The notes under the pieces are model-generated. The model was not told where the DNA came from and searched no databases. It was given only the letters and a program-made list of their open reading frames with translations. A stretch of 64,000 nucleotides of DNA from contig NZ_FOLV01000005.1 of NCBI RefSeq assembly GCF_900112415.1, positions 1 to 64,000 on the forward strand, in the 5' to 3' direction. Shown here one piece after another: positions 46,446 to 55,862 of this stretch. Position 1 is the stretch's first letter, and each line of letters opens with the position of its first letter. Source of the DNA: Bacillus sp. 491mf (GTDB taxonomy: Bacteria > Bacillota > Bacilli > Bacillales > Bacillaceae_G). The position numbers and the translations under genes were made by a program.

Positions 46446-47084
46446 CTAATTCTTTTTTGGTAAGACGGATACACGGTGACTTGGAACTTCTAACATACGC
46501 GTAACAGCCTCTATCACCATCTGTTTCACTTGTAAATTATCCACTCCTTTCGCAACAACAAGAACGCCGCGAACTTTCGGCTTATTTTCTCGAAGTATAA
46601 TCGGAGCTTCTTTATCACCTTGACGGACAATTACTGTTTTCTCATCTGTCGATTCATCTCCAACTTTTCGCTTTCCGCCTTCTTTATCTGTTTCATCTGT
46701 CGTTTGCGATCGTTTCACTGTATTTTTATCAAGTATTTTTTCTTCTGATGAGTCAAGATTAATTTCAATTGTTACATCTTTAACGCCTGCAACACTTTCT
46801 AACGCTTCTTTTAATTGTTGTTCATATTCTTTTTCGTATTTATCAATGTTAGACTTGTTGTCACTATTCTTTTGTCCAAATGTTGGTACATCTTTTGGTT
46901 GTTCTGTTTGCGATTTAAGAACAGGTACTTCTGGTTCTTTTGCTTGGAAAAGATTACTAGAAAACATAAGGATGATCCCAACTATGAGTAAAATAATTAA
47001 AAACTTTGCTGAAATTTTTTTCTCTTTCTCGTCTTTTTCATTTCCTTTAAAAAGATTGCGAAGAAATTGAAATTTATTATTCAT
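46446..47084 (-). CDS. spoIIIAG: Stage III sporulation protein AG
   Basis: A 212-residue protein with one membrane helix at about 26-46 (KFLIILLIVGIILMFSSNLF) and an extracellular domain that includes the ring-building motif with ALESVAGVKDVTIEINLDSS and RGVLVVAKGVDN. It forms a large ring in the A-Q channel. Overlaps the end of spoIIIAF by 8 bp. Confidence 0.93.
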   Translation of the reverse strand: MNNKFQFLRNLFKGNEKDEKEKKISAKFLIILLIVGIILMFSSNLFQAKEPEVPVLKSQTEQPKDVPTFGQKNSDNKSNIDKYEKEYEQQLKEALESVAGVKDVTIEINLDSSEEKILDKNTVKRSQTTDETDKEGGKRKVGDESTDEKTVIVRQGDKEAPIILRENKPKVRGVLVVAKGVDNLQVKQMVIEAVTRMLEVPSHRVSVLPKKN

Positions 47085-47715
47085 TTACTTTGCCTATCCC
47101 CCCTTCCACCTGAATCTTAATTTTGTTCTCTTCTAGTTGCCATTTGTTTGAGAAAAATTGTTTCATTTCAGCTGTATTTTGTTCCGACGTCTTTTGAGGT
47201 TCTTTCGAGTTAATTTCTACCTTTTGGATTGTTTCAATAGCTCCTGTTCGACTTCGTTCATTTGCCTGAAGTAATACAACAACAGACTGAATATCCTGCT
47301 GGGATTTCACTTCCTTTTTGTCTTCTGGTACTTTTATCTGCATACTCTTAACGGCCATACCATATTGTTCTTCTAGTTCTTTTCCAACTTGTTTTTTCAT
47401 TTGGACAGCCATCTGTTCTAAAATATATGCACGTTGTGAGGCTTGTATTTCTTTTTTCTTTTCACTAATTTCATTTTCTATGGATCCGTTTTCCATATAC
47501 TTGTTCTGACTAGCATTTGCAATCACATCTTGAATATCTGTTTGAAATAGTTTAAATAGGGGAGTTAATATTAGAACGACTAGAAGCAAACTTACAACAA
47601 ATTTGACATACTTTTGTAAATTTGAATTAGGAAGTAACATATGAAGCATCGTTGCTAACAAGAGAAACACAATGATATTTCGAATCCATTCCACGACAAA
47701 CTGCAACCTTCTCAA
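47077..47715 (-). CDS. spoIIIAF: Stage III sporulation protein AF
   Basis: A 212-residue protein with two N-terminal membrane helices (about 11-28 and 35-57) and a soluble domain with QMAVQMKKQVGKELEEQYG. Part of the spoIIIA channel. It starts 3 bp after the spoIIIAE stop and overlaps spoIIIAG. Confidence 0.92.
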   Translation of the reverse strand: MRRLQFVVEWIRNIIVFLLLATMLHMLLPNSNLQKYVKFVVSLLLVVLILTPLFKLFQTDIQDVIANASQNKYMENGSIENEISEKKKEIQASQRAYILEQMAVQMKKQVGKELEEQYGMAVKSMQIKVPEDKKEVKSQQDIQSVVVLLQANERSRTGAIETIQKVEINSKEPQKTSEQNTAEMKQFFSNKWQLEENKIKIQVEGGIGKVNE

Positions 47716-47718
47716 CTC

Positions 47719-48888
47719 CTAACGCATCATTAACGTAATATTTCCAGCTGCGATAACAATCGTGATACTTAGAAAAAACATAAATGATACAATAGCCAAA
47801 CAAGCAAACACGTATATAATGCTTCTTCCAATAATATCTAGGCATTGAATAATTGCTCCTCCACCGACAGGTTGCAATACTGCTGCTGCAAATTTATAAA
47901 TAAATGCAATGCAGAAAATTTGAATCGCAGGAAAAGCAACGATAAGTAATAAAATAACAACTCCAACAATCCCCACTGTATTTTTTAATAAAGCCGATGC
48001 ACTAAGTACAGTGTCTGCTGCTTCAGTAAACATGCGACCGACAACTGGGATAAAGTTTCCTGTTACAAACTTTGCTGTTTTCACAGCAATTCCATCCGCT
48101 ACCGCTGTCGCCGTTCCTTGTACAGAGAGCACACCAAGAAAGATTGTTAAAAAAATCCCAATGACGCTAACGCTAACATTTTGCAGCAGCTTGGACAATT
48201 TTGTGACTTTATATTGATCGCTCATTGTACTGACAATACTTAAAATTGTAGCAAGAAGAAGAAGCGGTAAAACGATATAATTCATAAGCATTCCGCTCGT
48301 ATTCATAAGAAAAACAATAATGGGATGAAAGAAAGAAACAGATACAACACCGCCGCCTGTCGCAATGAGCGCCAATAAAATTGGGAGGAGTGCTAAAATG
48401 AAATCAATCATTGTTTGAATGGTTTCCCTTGTATATGTCATTACAACGTAAAAGCTGTTTAAAGCGAAAACGATAAGTACCATATATACAACAGCATCCG
48501 CTATTTTCCCAACGCTGCTTTTCGCAAAAGCAGATTGAAGCGACTGCAAAAGCGCACTAAAAATAGTAAGCATTATAAGTGTCCCAAGTAGCTTTCCGTT
48601 AGCTACTAATTCATGAAATAAATACTTTAGTAATCCAATCATCCACTCTTTAATCGAAAACTCTTTTTCCCCTTTGACGAACTCCATAAAACTTCCCTTT
48701 TGACTTTCCGGTAAATATCCGCCGTACTTCGCAACAAGATCATCCCAGTATTTCTTTACATCCTCTATCCCAAGCTTTCCAAGTTGTTCATCTATCACGT
48801 TATGTTCCGGGGGAGAGGCTTGTACGATAATGGGAAAAGAAAAAAAGAGGAAAAAAGCAAACAAAAGCTTCATTCCAAACGGGCGCAC
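47719..48888 (-). CDS. spoIIIAE: Stage III sporulation protein AE
   Basis: A 389-residue polytopic protein with an N-terminal signal-like helix (MKLLFAFFLFFSFPIIVQA) and about seven further helices. It is the multispanning, transporter-like part of the mother-cell channel complex. The GTG at 48888 stands seven bases after GGAGGG; the ATG at residue 6 is less well placed. It begins 14 bp after spoIIIAD. Confidence 0.93.
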   Translation of the reverse strand: MRPFGMKLLFAFFLFFSFPIIVQASPPEHNVIDEQLGKLGIEDVKKYWDDLVAKYGGYLPESQKGSFMEFVKGEKEFSIKEWMIGLLKYLFHELVANGKLLGTLIMLTIFSALLQSLQSAFAKSSVGKIADAVVYMVLIVFALNSFYVVMTYTRETIQTMIDFILALLPILLALIATGGGVVSVSFFHPIIVFLMNTSGMLMNYIVLPLLLLATILSIVSTMSDQYKVTKLSKLLQNVSVSVIGIFLTIFLGVLSVQGTATAVADGIAVKTAKFVTGNFIPVVGRMFTEAADTVLSASALLKNTVGIVGVVILLLIVAFPAIQIFCIAFIYKFAAAVLQPVGGGAIIQCLDIIGRSIIYVFACLAIVSFMFFLSITIVIAAGNITLMMR

Positions 48889-48902
48889 AATTCATCCCTC
48901 CT

Positions 48903-49301
48903 TTATCCAGTCGGTAAAAAACCAAGAATCGTTTCAATTACAACCGTTAATATCGGAATCGCCATCACTAAAATTAAAATTTTTCCCGCTAATTCAATTT
49001 TTGAAGCGATCGCTCCTTGCCCTGCATCTTTCGTAATTTGTGCACCGAATTCTGCAATATAAGCAATCCCGATAATTTTCAGCAGCGTTTCCACATATAC
49101 ATTGCTAACTTTCGCTTCATTTGCAATGCGCTCAATCATCGTTAAAATAGAATGAATTTGATCAATTACAAGTAAAAACATAACGCTACTAACAAATACA
49201 ATAAACATTGAAGTGACACTCGATTTATGTTGATTCAATACCGCCGCCAAAAAAGTCGCTACGAGTCCAAGCCCTACAATTTGTAATATTTCGATTCGAA
49301 T
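48903..49301 (-). CDS. spoIIIAD: Stage III sporulation protein AD, non-canonical start
   Basis: About 132 residues, two to four membrane helices, with AKVSNVYVETLLKIIGIAYI and AEFGAQITKDAGQGAIASKI as in B. subtilis. Homology continues upstream of the first ordinary start codon (TTG at 49250): the frame reads xRIEILQIVGLGLVATFLAA, matching the B. subtilis N-terminus MQIDIVQIVGLGL. The codon aligned with ATG is ATT (49299-49301), just after AGGGGG; an ATC two codons later is better spaced. No ATG, GTG or TTG exists between the spoIIIAC stop and 49250. Confidence 0.8.
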   Translation of the reverse strand: MRIEILQIVGLGLVATFLAAVLNQHKSSVTSMFIVFVSSVMFLLVIDQIHSILTMIERIANEAKVSNVYVETLLKIIGIAYIAEFGAQITKDAGQGAIASKIELAGKILILVMAIPILTVVIETILGFLPTG

Positions 49302-49309
49302 CGCCCCCT

Positions 49310-49513
49310 TTACTGAAAAAGAAAGACGCTTTTAATCTTGTCAAATAAATTGTTAATTAAAAAGGCAACTTGGAATAAAATTACGACAAAGCCAACGAGA
49401 ATCACCCAGTTGGCAATATCTTCTCGTTTTAATTCTTTCAGCACAGTATGAATAAAAGCTAGAATAATGCCAATTCCTGCAATTTGAAAGATTAACCCAA
49501 CGTCGATTGACAT
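49310..49513 (-). CDS. spoIIIAC: Stage III sporulation protein AC
   Basis: A 67-residue protein with two membrane helices (about 3-21 and 31-55) separated by KELKREDIANW, as in the family. AAGGGGG-type site before the ATG. It lies between AB (12 bp) and AD, and its stop is about 8 bp from the putative AD start. Confidence 0.92.
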   Translation of the reverse strand: MSIDVGLIFQIAGIGIILAFIHTVLKELKREDIANWVILVGFVVILFQVAFLINNLFDKIKSVFLFQ

Positions 49514-49525
49514 CGCCTTTCCCCC

Positions 49526-50041
49526 TTACAACAATAAAATAACGATAAGTAATCCTGCTAATACTCCTAAACTTTTCATCATCTTTTCGTACTGAATTTG
49601 CATTTCTTTTGCTTCTCCTTCTTCTCTCTCTAAATGAGTAATACATAAACGAATATGCTTTTGCTGTGACTCACGATCGTGTTGTCCTAACGTTTCTCCA
49701 AATTGTTGTAAAATCTCATATTCTGTTTGCTTCAATGCTGTAAGTTTCCAATTTTCTTGTAAGCTATCCATCCATGCCTCCCGAACCGTTTGCTCTCCCT
49801 TTTCTAATCGTTCATGAAAACTATCGAATAACCAGTTCAGAGGCTTTGGCATTTGTTTTACAAGACGTGCAGCTGCTTCTGACAACGGGGTATGTCCATA
49901 CATAATTTCCGCCTCAAGTGATTGCAGAGCTGCCTTTAATAACCTTAGTTGGCGAGGACGCTCACTATATTTCTTCGCATATGAAAAACCAAAAAATGTT
50001 GATACAGCCACAATAAGTGCCGCACCAAAAAATTTAATCAT
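49526..50041 (-). CDS. spoIIIAB: Stage III sporulation protein AB
   Basis: A 171-residue protein with an N-terminal helix (ALIVAVSTFFGFSYA), a helical soluble domain related to type II secretion F components (LRLLKAALQSLEAEIMYGHTPL) and a C-terminal helix (LGVLAGLLIVILLL). Its start overlaps the end of spoIIIAA by 4 bp. Confidence 0.92.
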   Translation of the reverse strand: MIKFFGAALIVAVSTFFGFSYAKKYSERPRQLRLLKAALQSLEAEIMYGHTPLSEAAARLVKQMPKPLNWLFDSFHERLEKGEQTVREAWMDSLQENWKLTALKQTEYEILQQFGETLGQHDRESQQKHIRLCITHLEREEGEAKEMQIQYEKMMKSLGVLAGLLIVILLL

Positions 50042-50961
50042 CCGCTCAGCACCTTCTCTCCGCGGCGAATCGGCTTTCCGCTGCCATCCTTCATATTCAT
50101 AATCGTTCCGGGTCCTTTTATTTTCGAAAGCTCAATAAAGCGTTCAAACACGCCTAGTTCTATAATTTCCCTTAACGAAGGTCGTTTCAGTATGTCTTCA
50201 TGTCCTTGTCCATGCACACTCGTAAACAATTGAACACCAGCATGAACTGCTTCCATAATTGCTTCGCTATCTTCTGGCCGGCCAATTTCGTCAACAATTA
50301 ATATATCGGGACTCATTGAGCGAATCATCATCATCATACCTTCTGCTTTTGGACATGCATCTAGCACATCCACCCTTGTTCCAAACTCATATTGCGGCAC
50401 ACCTTTCACGCACCCCGCAATTTCTGATCTTTCATCCACAATGCCAACTTTGCAAGACGGGATATGTTGCCTCGGAACACCTGCACTTATGAGACGTGCT
50501 ACATCACGCAGTAACGTTGTTTTCCCTGTTTGCGGCGGACCGATAATCATTGTATTTAGCCAATGCTTATCATATAAAAAGGGGATAAGCGGCTCAGCAA
50601 TCCCCTTTTTTTGCCGAGCAATCCGAACATTAAATGACGCCACATCCCGAATCATTTTCACTGCACTCTTTTCCATAATGACTTTGCCCGCTAAACCAAC
50701 GCGATGTCCTCCGCGCAGTGTAACATACCCTCGCTTTAATTCTTCTTCCATCGTATAAAGTGAATATTGACTCAGCTTATTCAGCAAATACGCTGCATCT
50801 TCTCTCGTCACAATGTAGTTATAAAAATGCGCTTCCCCGCGCGCAATACATTCAAGCGGCCTTCCAATCCGGATCCGTATTTCTTCCAACCCGTCATCTT
50901 CTTTATAGTCCTGTATAAAATGTTCGATTTGCTTTGGTAACATCTCTAATACTTCTTTCAT
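50038..50961 (-). CDS. spoIIIAA: Stage III sporulation protein AA (ATPase)
   Basis: A 307-residue secretion-type ATPase. Walker A is GPPQTGKTTLLRD, Walker B DILIVDEIGRPEDSEA, and the histidine box follows at FTSVHGQGHED. It is thought to energise the SpoIIIA-SpoIIQ channel. First gene of the operon, 21 bp downstream of yqhV on the same strand, so a sigma-E promoter may lie within or before yqhV. Confidence 0.95.
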   Translation of the reverse strand: MKEVLEMLPKQIEHFIQDYKEDDGLEEIRIRIGRPLECIARGEAHFYNYIVTREDAAYLLNKLSQYSLYTMEEELKRGYVTLRGGHRVGLAGKVIMEKSAVKMIRDVASFNVRIARQKKGIAEPLIPFLYDKHWLNTMIIGPPQTGKTTLLRDVARLISAGVPRQHIPSCKVGIVDERSEIAGCVKGVPQYEFGTRVDVLDACPKAEGMMMMIRSMSPDILIVDEIGRPEDSEAIMEAVHAGVQLFTSVHGQGHEDILKRPSLREIIELGVFERFIELSKIKGPGTIMNMKDGSGKPIRRGEKVLSG

Positions 50962-50982
50962 AGCTCTCTCCCCATCACATCG

Positions 50983-51264
50983 CTATTTCAGTACCGCAAT
51001 AAAAATACAGCCAATTCCAAGCGCCAAAAAAAACAATTTCAAAAAAGAAATTTCATTCGTAACGCTCGCAATGCCAATTGACATCGTTACAATCAAAACG
51101 GTTGGACCTACAAATGCAAGCATGCCATTTACGAACAATGCTTTTTTGGCATCATTGAAATACAACATAAGCAAAGCGGCGAAAATCTCCATGCTACCCG
51201 AAAAAATTCTAAGGAGCGCCATTACGAGCACAGACGTTTCAAATGCCGCTAGCCACTGTTTCAT
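50983..51264 (-). CDS. yqhV: DUF2619 membrane protein YqhV
   Basis: A 93-residue protein with three hydrophobic helices. GAAGGTGAGAGG lies before the ATG at 51264; a longer frame to 51336 is not supported. It directly precedes spoIIIAA, as in B. subtilis, where it is a sporulation-associated gene of unknown role. Confidence 0.85.
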   Translation of the reverse strand: MKQWLAAFETSVLVMALLRIFSGSMEIFAALLMLYFNDAKKALFVNGMLAFVGPTVLIVTMSIGIASVTNEISFLKLFFLALGIGCIFIAVLK

Positions 51265-51450
51265 CCTCTCACCTTCTCTCGTTATCCTGCACACATATAT
51301 CCTGCTCAAACAAGATGAAAGAGTACGTTTGTACAACCATATGCACAGGTTGTCTATTTCAGAAGTGAAAAAGGAATTTTTTGATTATTAAATAAAGTTA
51401 AGTCGTTTTTTTGTGAAAATATGGTATATTAAGATAAAAAGGAGAAATAT

Positions 51451-51771
51451 ATGAAAATTCTAAAAATAACTATTACACTCATTTTAGAAGTAGCTCTTAT
51501 TTTCTTATTTGCTAAATTTGTTAATTGGACATTCATGGAAAGTTTCTTTTTAGGGAGTTTGGCCATTTTCGGACTCACTTGGCTGTTTCTTTTAAATATG
51601 AACCGAAACGCAAATGTGGACCGTGCCATCACAAAAGGGGTGACGGGGCTTGACGGCGGAGAAGTAACACCTTTTCAAATTCGAATGAATCCTTATATGA
51701 TTGGGACCCTTCTACTGCTTACCATTAGCTTTATTATAACTGTCATTCAATACTTACCTTATTTCACATAA
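51451..51771 (+). CDS. DUF3899 membrane protein
   Basis: A 106-residue protein with three helices (about 4-24, 28-48 and 80-101) and a loop containing NRNANVDRAITKGVTGLDGG, which resembles the DUF3899 family. AAAAAGGAG precedes the ATG. It is convergent with efp and shares a terminator. Function unknown. Confidence 0.72.
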   Translation: MKILKITITLILEVALIFLFAKFVNWTFMESFFLGSLAIFGLTWLFLLNMNRNANVDRAITKGVTGLDGGEVTPFQIRMNPYMIGTLLLLTISFIITVIQYLPYFT

Positions 51772-51806
51772 AAAAACACTCGTGGATCCAATCCACGAGT
51801 GTTTTT
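51772..51806. terminator. Bidirectional terminator between the DUF3899 gene and efp
   Basis: AAAAACACTCGTGGAT (51772-51787) is the exact reverse complement of 51791-51806, with a three-base loop. Confidence 0.92.
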
Positions 51807-51808
51807 CA

Positions 51809-52366
51809 TTACGCACGAGAAACGTATTTTGATTCTCCTGTGTTAATAATAAGCATTTCACCTTCATTAATGAAGATCGGCACTTGTACAACTAGACCAG
51901 TTTCTAATGTAGCTGGTTTTGTTACGTTAGAAGCTGTATCACCTTTAATACCCGGTTCTGTTTCAACAACTTTTAACTCAACAGTGTTTGGAAGTTCTAC
52001 ACCAAGTACTTCGCTTTGGTATGTCATGATTGCGACTTCCATGTTTTCTTTCAAGAATTTTAATTCATGTTCGATTTGCTTTTCACCAAGTTCGATTTGC
52101 TCGTATGTTCCGTTGTCCATGAATACATGAGCATCACCGCTTGCATATAAATATTGCATACGACGGTTTTCGATATGTGCTTTTTCTACTTTTTCACCAG
52201 CACGGAATGTTTTTTCTTGAACAGAACCTGTGCGAAGGTTACGTAATTTAGAGCGAACGAACGCAGCACCTTTACCTGGTTTTACGTGTTGGAAATCGAT
52301 AACCTGCCATAGGCTGTTGTCCACCGCAATTGTTAATCCTGTACGAAAATCATTTACTGAAATCAT
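51809..52366 (-). CDS. efp: Elongation factor P
   Basis: A 185-residue three-domain protein that rescues ribosomes stalled at polyproline. It has the KOW-like N-terminus ([20 protein letters not shown]), the modification-loop lysine in [14 protein letters not shown] (about lysine 32) and the C-terminal signature [22 protein letters not shown] precedes the ATG. It follows yqhT by 20 bp. Confidence 0.96.
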   Translation of the reverse strand: MISVNDFRTGLTIAVDNSLWQVIDFQHVKPGKGAAFVRSKLRNLRTGSVQEKTFRAGEKVEKAHIENRRMQYLYASGDAHVFMDNGTYEQIELGEKQIEHELKFLKENMEVAIMTYQSEVLGVELPNTVELKVVETEPGIKGDTASNVTKPATLETGLVVQVPIFINEGEMLIINTGESKYVSRA

Positions 52367-52386
52367 GCAAAAAATCCTCCTGTGTA

Positions 52387-53448
52387 TTACAAAATGATAA
52401 GTTCTTTTGGAGATTTAGTTAACACTTCATTACCTTCAGCTGTTACTATAATATCATCCTCAATGCGAACTCCGCCGACATTTGGAATATAAATTCCCGG
52501 TTCTACAGTGACTGCCATTCCTGGCTCAAGTACCGTTTCAGAGCGGAAAGATAAGCTTGGTGCTTCATGAATTTCAAGACCAATTCCATGACCTGTAGAA
52601 TGCCCGAAATATTCACCATATCCTTTTTCAGTTATGTAGTCACGTGTTAGCGCATCTGCTTCACGACCAGTTAAACCAGCTTTAATACCGTTTACACCAC
52701 GCAATTGCGCTTCTAATACGATATTATAAATTTCCTTTAACTTATCAGACGGCTCACCTACTGCAATTGTACGAGTAATATCGGAACAATATCCTTTATA
52801 GTAAGCACCGAAGTCTAATGTCACAAAATCTCCCTTTTCTATCAATTTTTCAGATGCCACGCCGTGCGGCAATGCTGAACGAAGTCCCGAAGCAACGATA
52901 ATATCAAACGAAGAAGAAGTTGCTCCTTGCTTTCTCATGAAAAATTCAAGTTCATTTGACACTTCAATCTCAGATACTCCCGGGCGAATAAATGATAGAA
53001 TATGCTCAAAGGCAGCATCTGCAATCTGTGCAGCTTCCTTTAATATCTTAATCTCTGAATCAGTCTTAATCAAGCGTAACTTTTCTACAATACCAGAAGT
53101 TGCAACAAATTCTGCATTCACTTCTCCTTTATACGCCGTATAAGAACTGTATGTAAGTGTATCTTGCTCAAAACCAAGCTTTTGAATTCCTAAGTCTTTT
53201 ACTTGTTTTGCAACTTCTTCAATAATCGTACCTGTATGCTGTACGATTTCATAACCAACCGCTTGTTTTTGCGCTTGTTCAACGTAACGGAAATCTGTAA
53301 TGAATAAAGCGCGTTCGCTTGAAATTAATACAACGCCTGCTGTACCTGTAAAGTTTGTCATATATCTACGACTATGTTGATTCGTTAATAAAATACCATC
53401 AATACCCGCTTCCCCAAATGCACTTCTTAATTTTGTAAGTTTTTCCAT
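52387..53448 (-). CDS. yqhT: Xaa-Pro aminopeptidase/dipeptidase YqhT (M24)
   Basis: A 353-residue metallopeptidase with a creatinase-type N-terminal domain (about 1-125) and a pita-bread catalytic domain. Metal ligands appear in [41 protein letters not shown] and [10 protein letters not shown]. It likely releases residues before proline. Located between aroQ (3 bp) and efp, the standard Bacillus order. Confidence 0.92.
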   Translation of the reverse strand: MEKLTKLRSAFGEAGIDGILLTNQHSRRYMTNFTGTAGVVLISSERALFITDFRYVEQAQKQAVGYEIVQHTGTIIEEVAKQVKDLGIQKLGFEQDTLTYSSYTAYKGEVNAEFVATSGIVEKLRLIKTDSEIKILKEAAQIADAAFEHILSFIRPGVSEIEVSNELEFFMRKQGATSSSFDIIVASGLRSALPHGVASEKLIEKGDFVTLDFGAYYKGYCSDITRTIAVGEPSDKLKEIYNIVLEAQLRGVNGIKAGLTGREADALTRDYITEKGYGEYFGHSTGHGIGLEIHEAPSLSFRSETVLEPGMAVTVEPGIYIPNVGGVRIEDDIIVTAEGNEVLTKSPKELIIL

Positions 53449-53451
53449 GAA

Positions 53452-53892
53452 TTACGCCTCCCGAATTTTCTCCACTAATGCAAGTAACGCTAAATGATAG
53501 CCATACAAACCGAATCCTACAATCTGTCCCGCTGTGACCGGCGCCGTAACAGATACGTGGCGAAACGATTCGCGTTGATGAATATTTGAAATATGTACTT
53601 CAATAACAGGAATCGAAACACTTGCAATTGCATCACGAATTGCATAACTATAATGCGTAAATGCTCCTGGATTTAGAATAATCCCTCTATATGTACCCTC
53701 TGCCTCATGAATGATATCAATAATGGCACCTTCATGATTAGATTGGAAACACTCTAACTCTACTCCCAAACTCTCTGCTTGTTGCTTCATATCTGTTTCT
53801 AACGACGCTAACGTCCCCGTACCATATACATTAACCTCTCGTACACCGAGACGGTTTAAATTGGGACCGTTAACGAGGAGCAACTTCTCCAT
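53452..53892 (-). CDS. aroQ: Type II 3-dehydroquinate dehydratase
   Basis: A 146-residue enzyme of the shikimate pathway. It has the family start LLVNGPNLNRLGVRE, the lid region with VYGTGTLASLETDM, the NHEGAIIDIIHEA segment, NPGAFTHYSYAIRDA and EVHISNIHQRE with the active histidine. First gene of aroQ-yqhT-efp; a family 1 repeat lies upstream. Confidence 0.94.
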   Translation of the reverse strand: MEKLLLVNGPNLNRLGVREVNVYGTGTLASLETDMKQQAESLGVELECFQSNHEGAIIDIIHEAEGTYRGIILNPGAFTHYSYAIRDAIASVSIPVIEVHISNIHQRESFRHVSVTAPVTAGQIVGFGLYGYHLALLALVEKIREA

Positions 53893-53918
53893 ATATCTAA
53901 CTCCTTAATAAAAAATAT

Positions 53919-54115
53919 ATATAAATCCAAATTAAAAACCTGACATAAAACCCTTTTCTTTTTAGATGGTCGAGAGTGTCTATTCATGCGTAGAAGCGGT
54001 CAGTTCCGTTTTCTGCCACATGCGATATTCAAACAAAGAGAGAAAGTAGCAGGTTACTTTTTGCTTTGCATGGCAGCGAATTGTGTGTCGGAAAGTCAAG
54101 TTGGACTTATATATA
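53919..54115 (-). repeat. Dispersed repeat family 1, copy 7
   Basis: Inverted orientation. The left end ATATATAAATCCAAATT and the right end TTGGACTTATATATAATATT are inverted. Core GGTCGAGAGTGTCTATTCATGCGTAGAAGCGGTCAG...TGCCACATGCG at about 53967-54024. It fills the gap between aroQ and yqhR. Confidence 0.75.
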
Positions 54116-54132
54116 ATATTCTATCACACCCC

Positions 54133-54618
54133 TCACTTATTTGAATAGTTTGTCTTTTCCTCATCTGTTGCACTAGCATTGTTATTCACTTCAAACGAAA
54201 CGGAGTAGCCAATAAAAACGCCATATAAAATAAAAATACATGCTGTCGTTACAATCGTTTCCTTAGGCATTTCCATCATGCTTTTTATAACTGGTGCAAC
54301 AGGTGGAATTACAAAGAATAATAATCCCCACCATACAAGCCCATATATAATACCTGAAATTAGACCTTCAAACTTACTCAAAACTGCTTTATATATAAAC
54401 GCCACAACAACTGAAAGTATCCCCATACATATAATACCAGCTATATTTCCCCATACCCCTTCTTTCCAATCTCCAAGCGCAAACGGAAGTAACAAATAAT
54501 TAGGTCCTGGGACAGTAAAAGAAAAAATATGAAGAAAATACCAGACGGCTCCCCAAAACAAACCTCCAAACACACCAATTTGGACAATTTTTTCCGTGAC
54601 AGATTGTTCTTGTTTCAC
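54133..54618 (-). CDS. yqhR: Membrane protein YqhR
   Basis: A 161-residue protein with four hydrophobic helices (about 13-32, 56-79, 85-107 and 123-143) and a polar C-terminal tail. The sequence and the position between aroQ and yqhQ match YqhR of B. subtilis. Function unknown. GGAGGTGT precedes the ATG. It is divergent from yqhQ. Confidence 0.88.
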   Translation of the reverse strand: MKQEQSVTEKIVQIGVFGGLFWGAVWYFLHIFSFTVPGPNYLLLPFALGDWKEGVWGNIAGIICMGILSVVVAFIYKAVLSKFEGLISGIIYGLVWWGLLFFVIPPVAPVIKSMMEMPKETIVTTACIFILYGVFIGYSVSFEVNNNASATDEEKTNYSNK

Positions 54619-54774
54619 ATCTACACCTCCGCCTACTAGTATGTCCGAAACTTATTTAAAGCATGTTTAAATACTGCGAAATTTGTCTATAAAAAGAATA
54701 GAAAATGTCCGCTTAACCTGCCGATTTTCCTTGTCAGAAGTGCACTTTTGTCGATAAAATAAAGGAAACTGTAG

Positions 54775-54833
54775 TGATGTCATACAATATAATGACATCA
54801 CCCAGAGTCATTACCTCTCTTCTGATAAGAGAG
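54775..54833 (+). promoter_or_regulatory. Structured yqhQ leader with two hairpins
   Basis: TGATGTCAT (54775-54783) pairs perfectly with ATGACATCA (54792-54800), and CTCTCTT (54815-54821) with AAGAGAG (54827-54833). Both lie just upstream of the preferred yqhQ start and within an alternative longer frame. They could control translation or attenuation; no known riboswitch class is recognised. Confidence 0.45.
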
Positions 54834-54857
54834 AAACAAATACAGGTTGGTGTTGAC

Positions 54858-55778
54858 ATGGCAGAAGAGACAAAACAAATCTACGGCGGTCAAGCGGTAG
54901 TAGAAGGAGTTATGTTTGGCGGTAGAGAATATACTGTTACAGCAATTCGTCGTAAAGATAAATCTATCGAATTTTATCGATTACCTCGCGTTCGTAATAA
55001 AGTATCATCTATGTTTAAAAAAATTCCTTTCCTACGCGGAATCGCAGCAATTATTGATGCGAGTGCAAACGGAGCAAAGCATTTAAATTTTGCTTCAGAA
55101 CGCTTTGATGTAGATCCTTCAGAGGATGCACAATTCGCACACAAAAAAGAAGAACAGTCAAAGTTAACGATGATACTTAGCGTTGCAGCAGTCGGTGTTT
55201 TATCATTTATCTTTGGAAAAGTGATTTTTACGGCAGTTCCTGCACTTTTAGCAGAACTAACAAGACCTGTTTTTCCATCTCACGCAGGGCAAATCATTGT
55301 TGAAAGCGTTATTAAACTTATGCTATTGCTTAGTTACATTTACTTTGTTTCATTGACTCCACTTATTAAACGTGTGTTTCAATATCACGGAGCGGAACAT
55401 AAAGTAATTAATGCCTATGAGAACAATCTTCCATTAACAGTAAAAAACGTACAAAAACAAACCCGTCTCCATTATCGGTGCGGCAGCAGTTTTATTTTAT
55501 TTACTGTTATTATCGGAATGTTTGTATATTTTCTCGTTCCAACTGATCCTCTTTGGGTTCGCGTTTTAAATCGTATTTTACTTATCCCTGTAGTGCTAGG
55601 CATTTCATTTGAAGTGTTGCAATTTACAAACAGCTTACGAGGCGTTCCAGTGCTCCGTGCACTAGGATATCCTGGCCTATGGCTTCAGCTGTTAACAACG
55701 AAAGAACCGACAGATGATCAAGTAGAAGTAGCCATTGCATCATTTGAAGAACTACTGCATCTAGAAGGAAAACAATAA
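54858..55778 (+). CDS. yqhQ: DUF1385 membrane protein YqhQ
   Basis: A 306-residue protein of the DUF1385 family. Start motif IYGGQAVVEGVMFGG, then several helices, with the conserved FQYHGAEHKVINAYE, LHYRCGSSFILF and LRALGYPGLWLQ blocks. Conserved histidines and glutamates suggest metal binding, but function is unknown. I choose the ATG at 54858, preceded by GGTTGGTG; the frame is open back to 54774 and an N-terminal extension is possible. Confidence 0.87.
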   Translation: MAEETKQIYGGQAVVEGVMFGGREYTVTAIRRKDKSIEFYRLPRVRNKVSSMFKKIPFLRGIAAIIDASANGAKHLNFASERFDVDPSEDAQFAHKKEEQSKLTMILSVAAVGVLSFIFGKVIFTAVPALLAELTRPVFPSHAGQIIVESVIKLMLLLSYIYFVSLTPLIKRVFQYHGAEHKVINAYENNLPLTVKNVQKQTRLHYRCGSSFILFTVIIGMFVYFLVPTDPLWVRVLNRILLIPVVLGISFEVLQFTNSLRGVPVLRALGYPGLWLQLLTTKEPTDDQVEVAIASFEELLHLEGKQ

Positions 55779-55862
55779 TAACTTTTTCGTAATGTTATTC
55801 AATTCCTTAGCCTTTCGTTAATAAACTAATTAAAATATCTTTCTTTTTAGGAGGTGTTCCTT

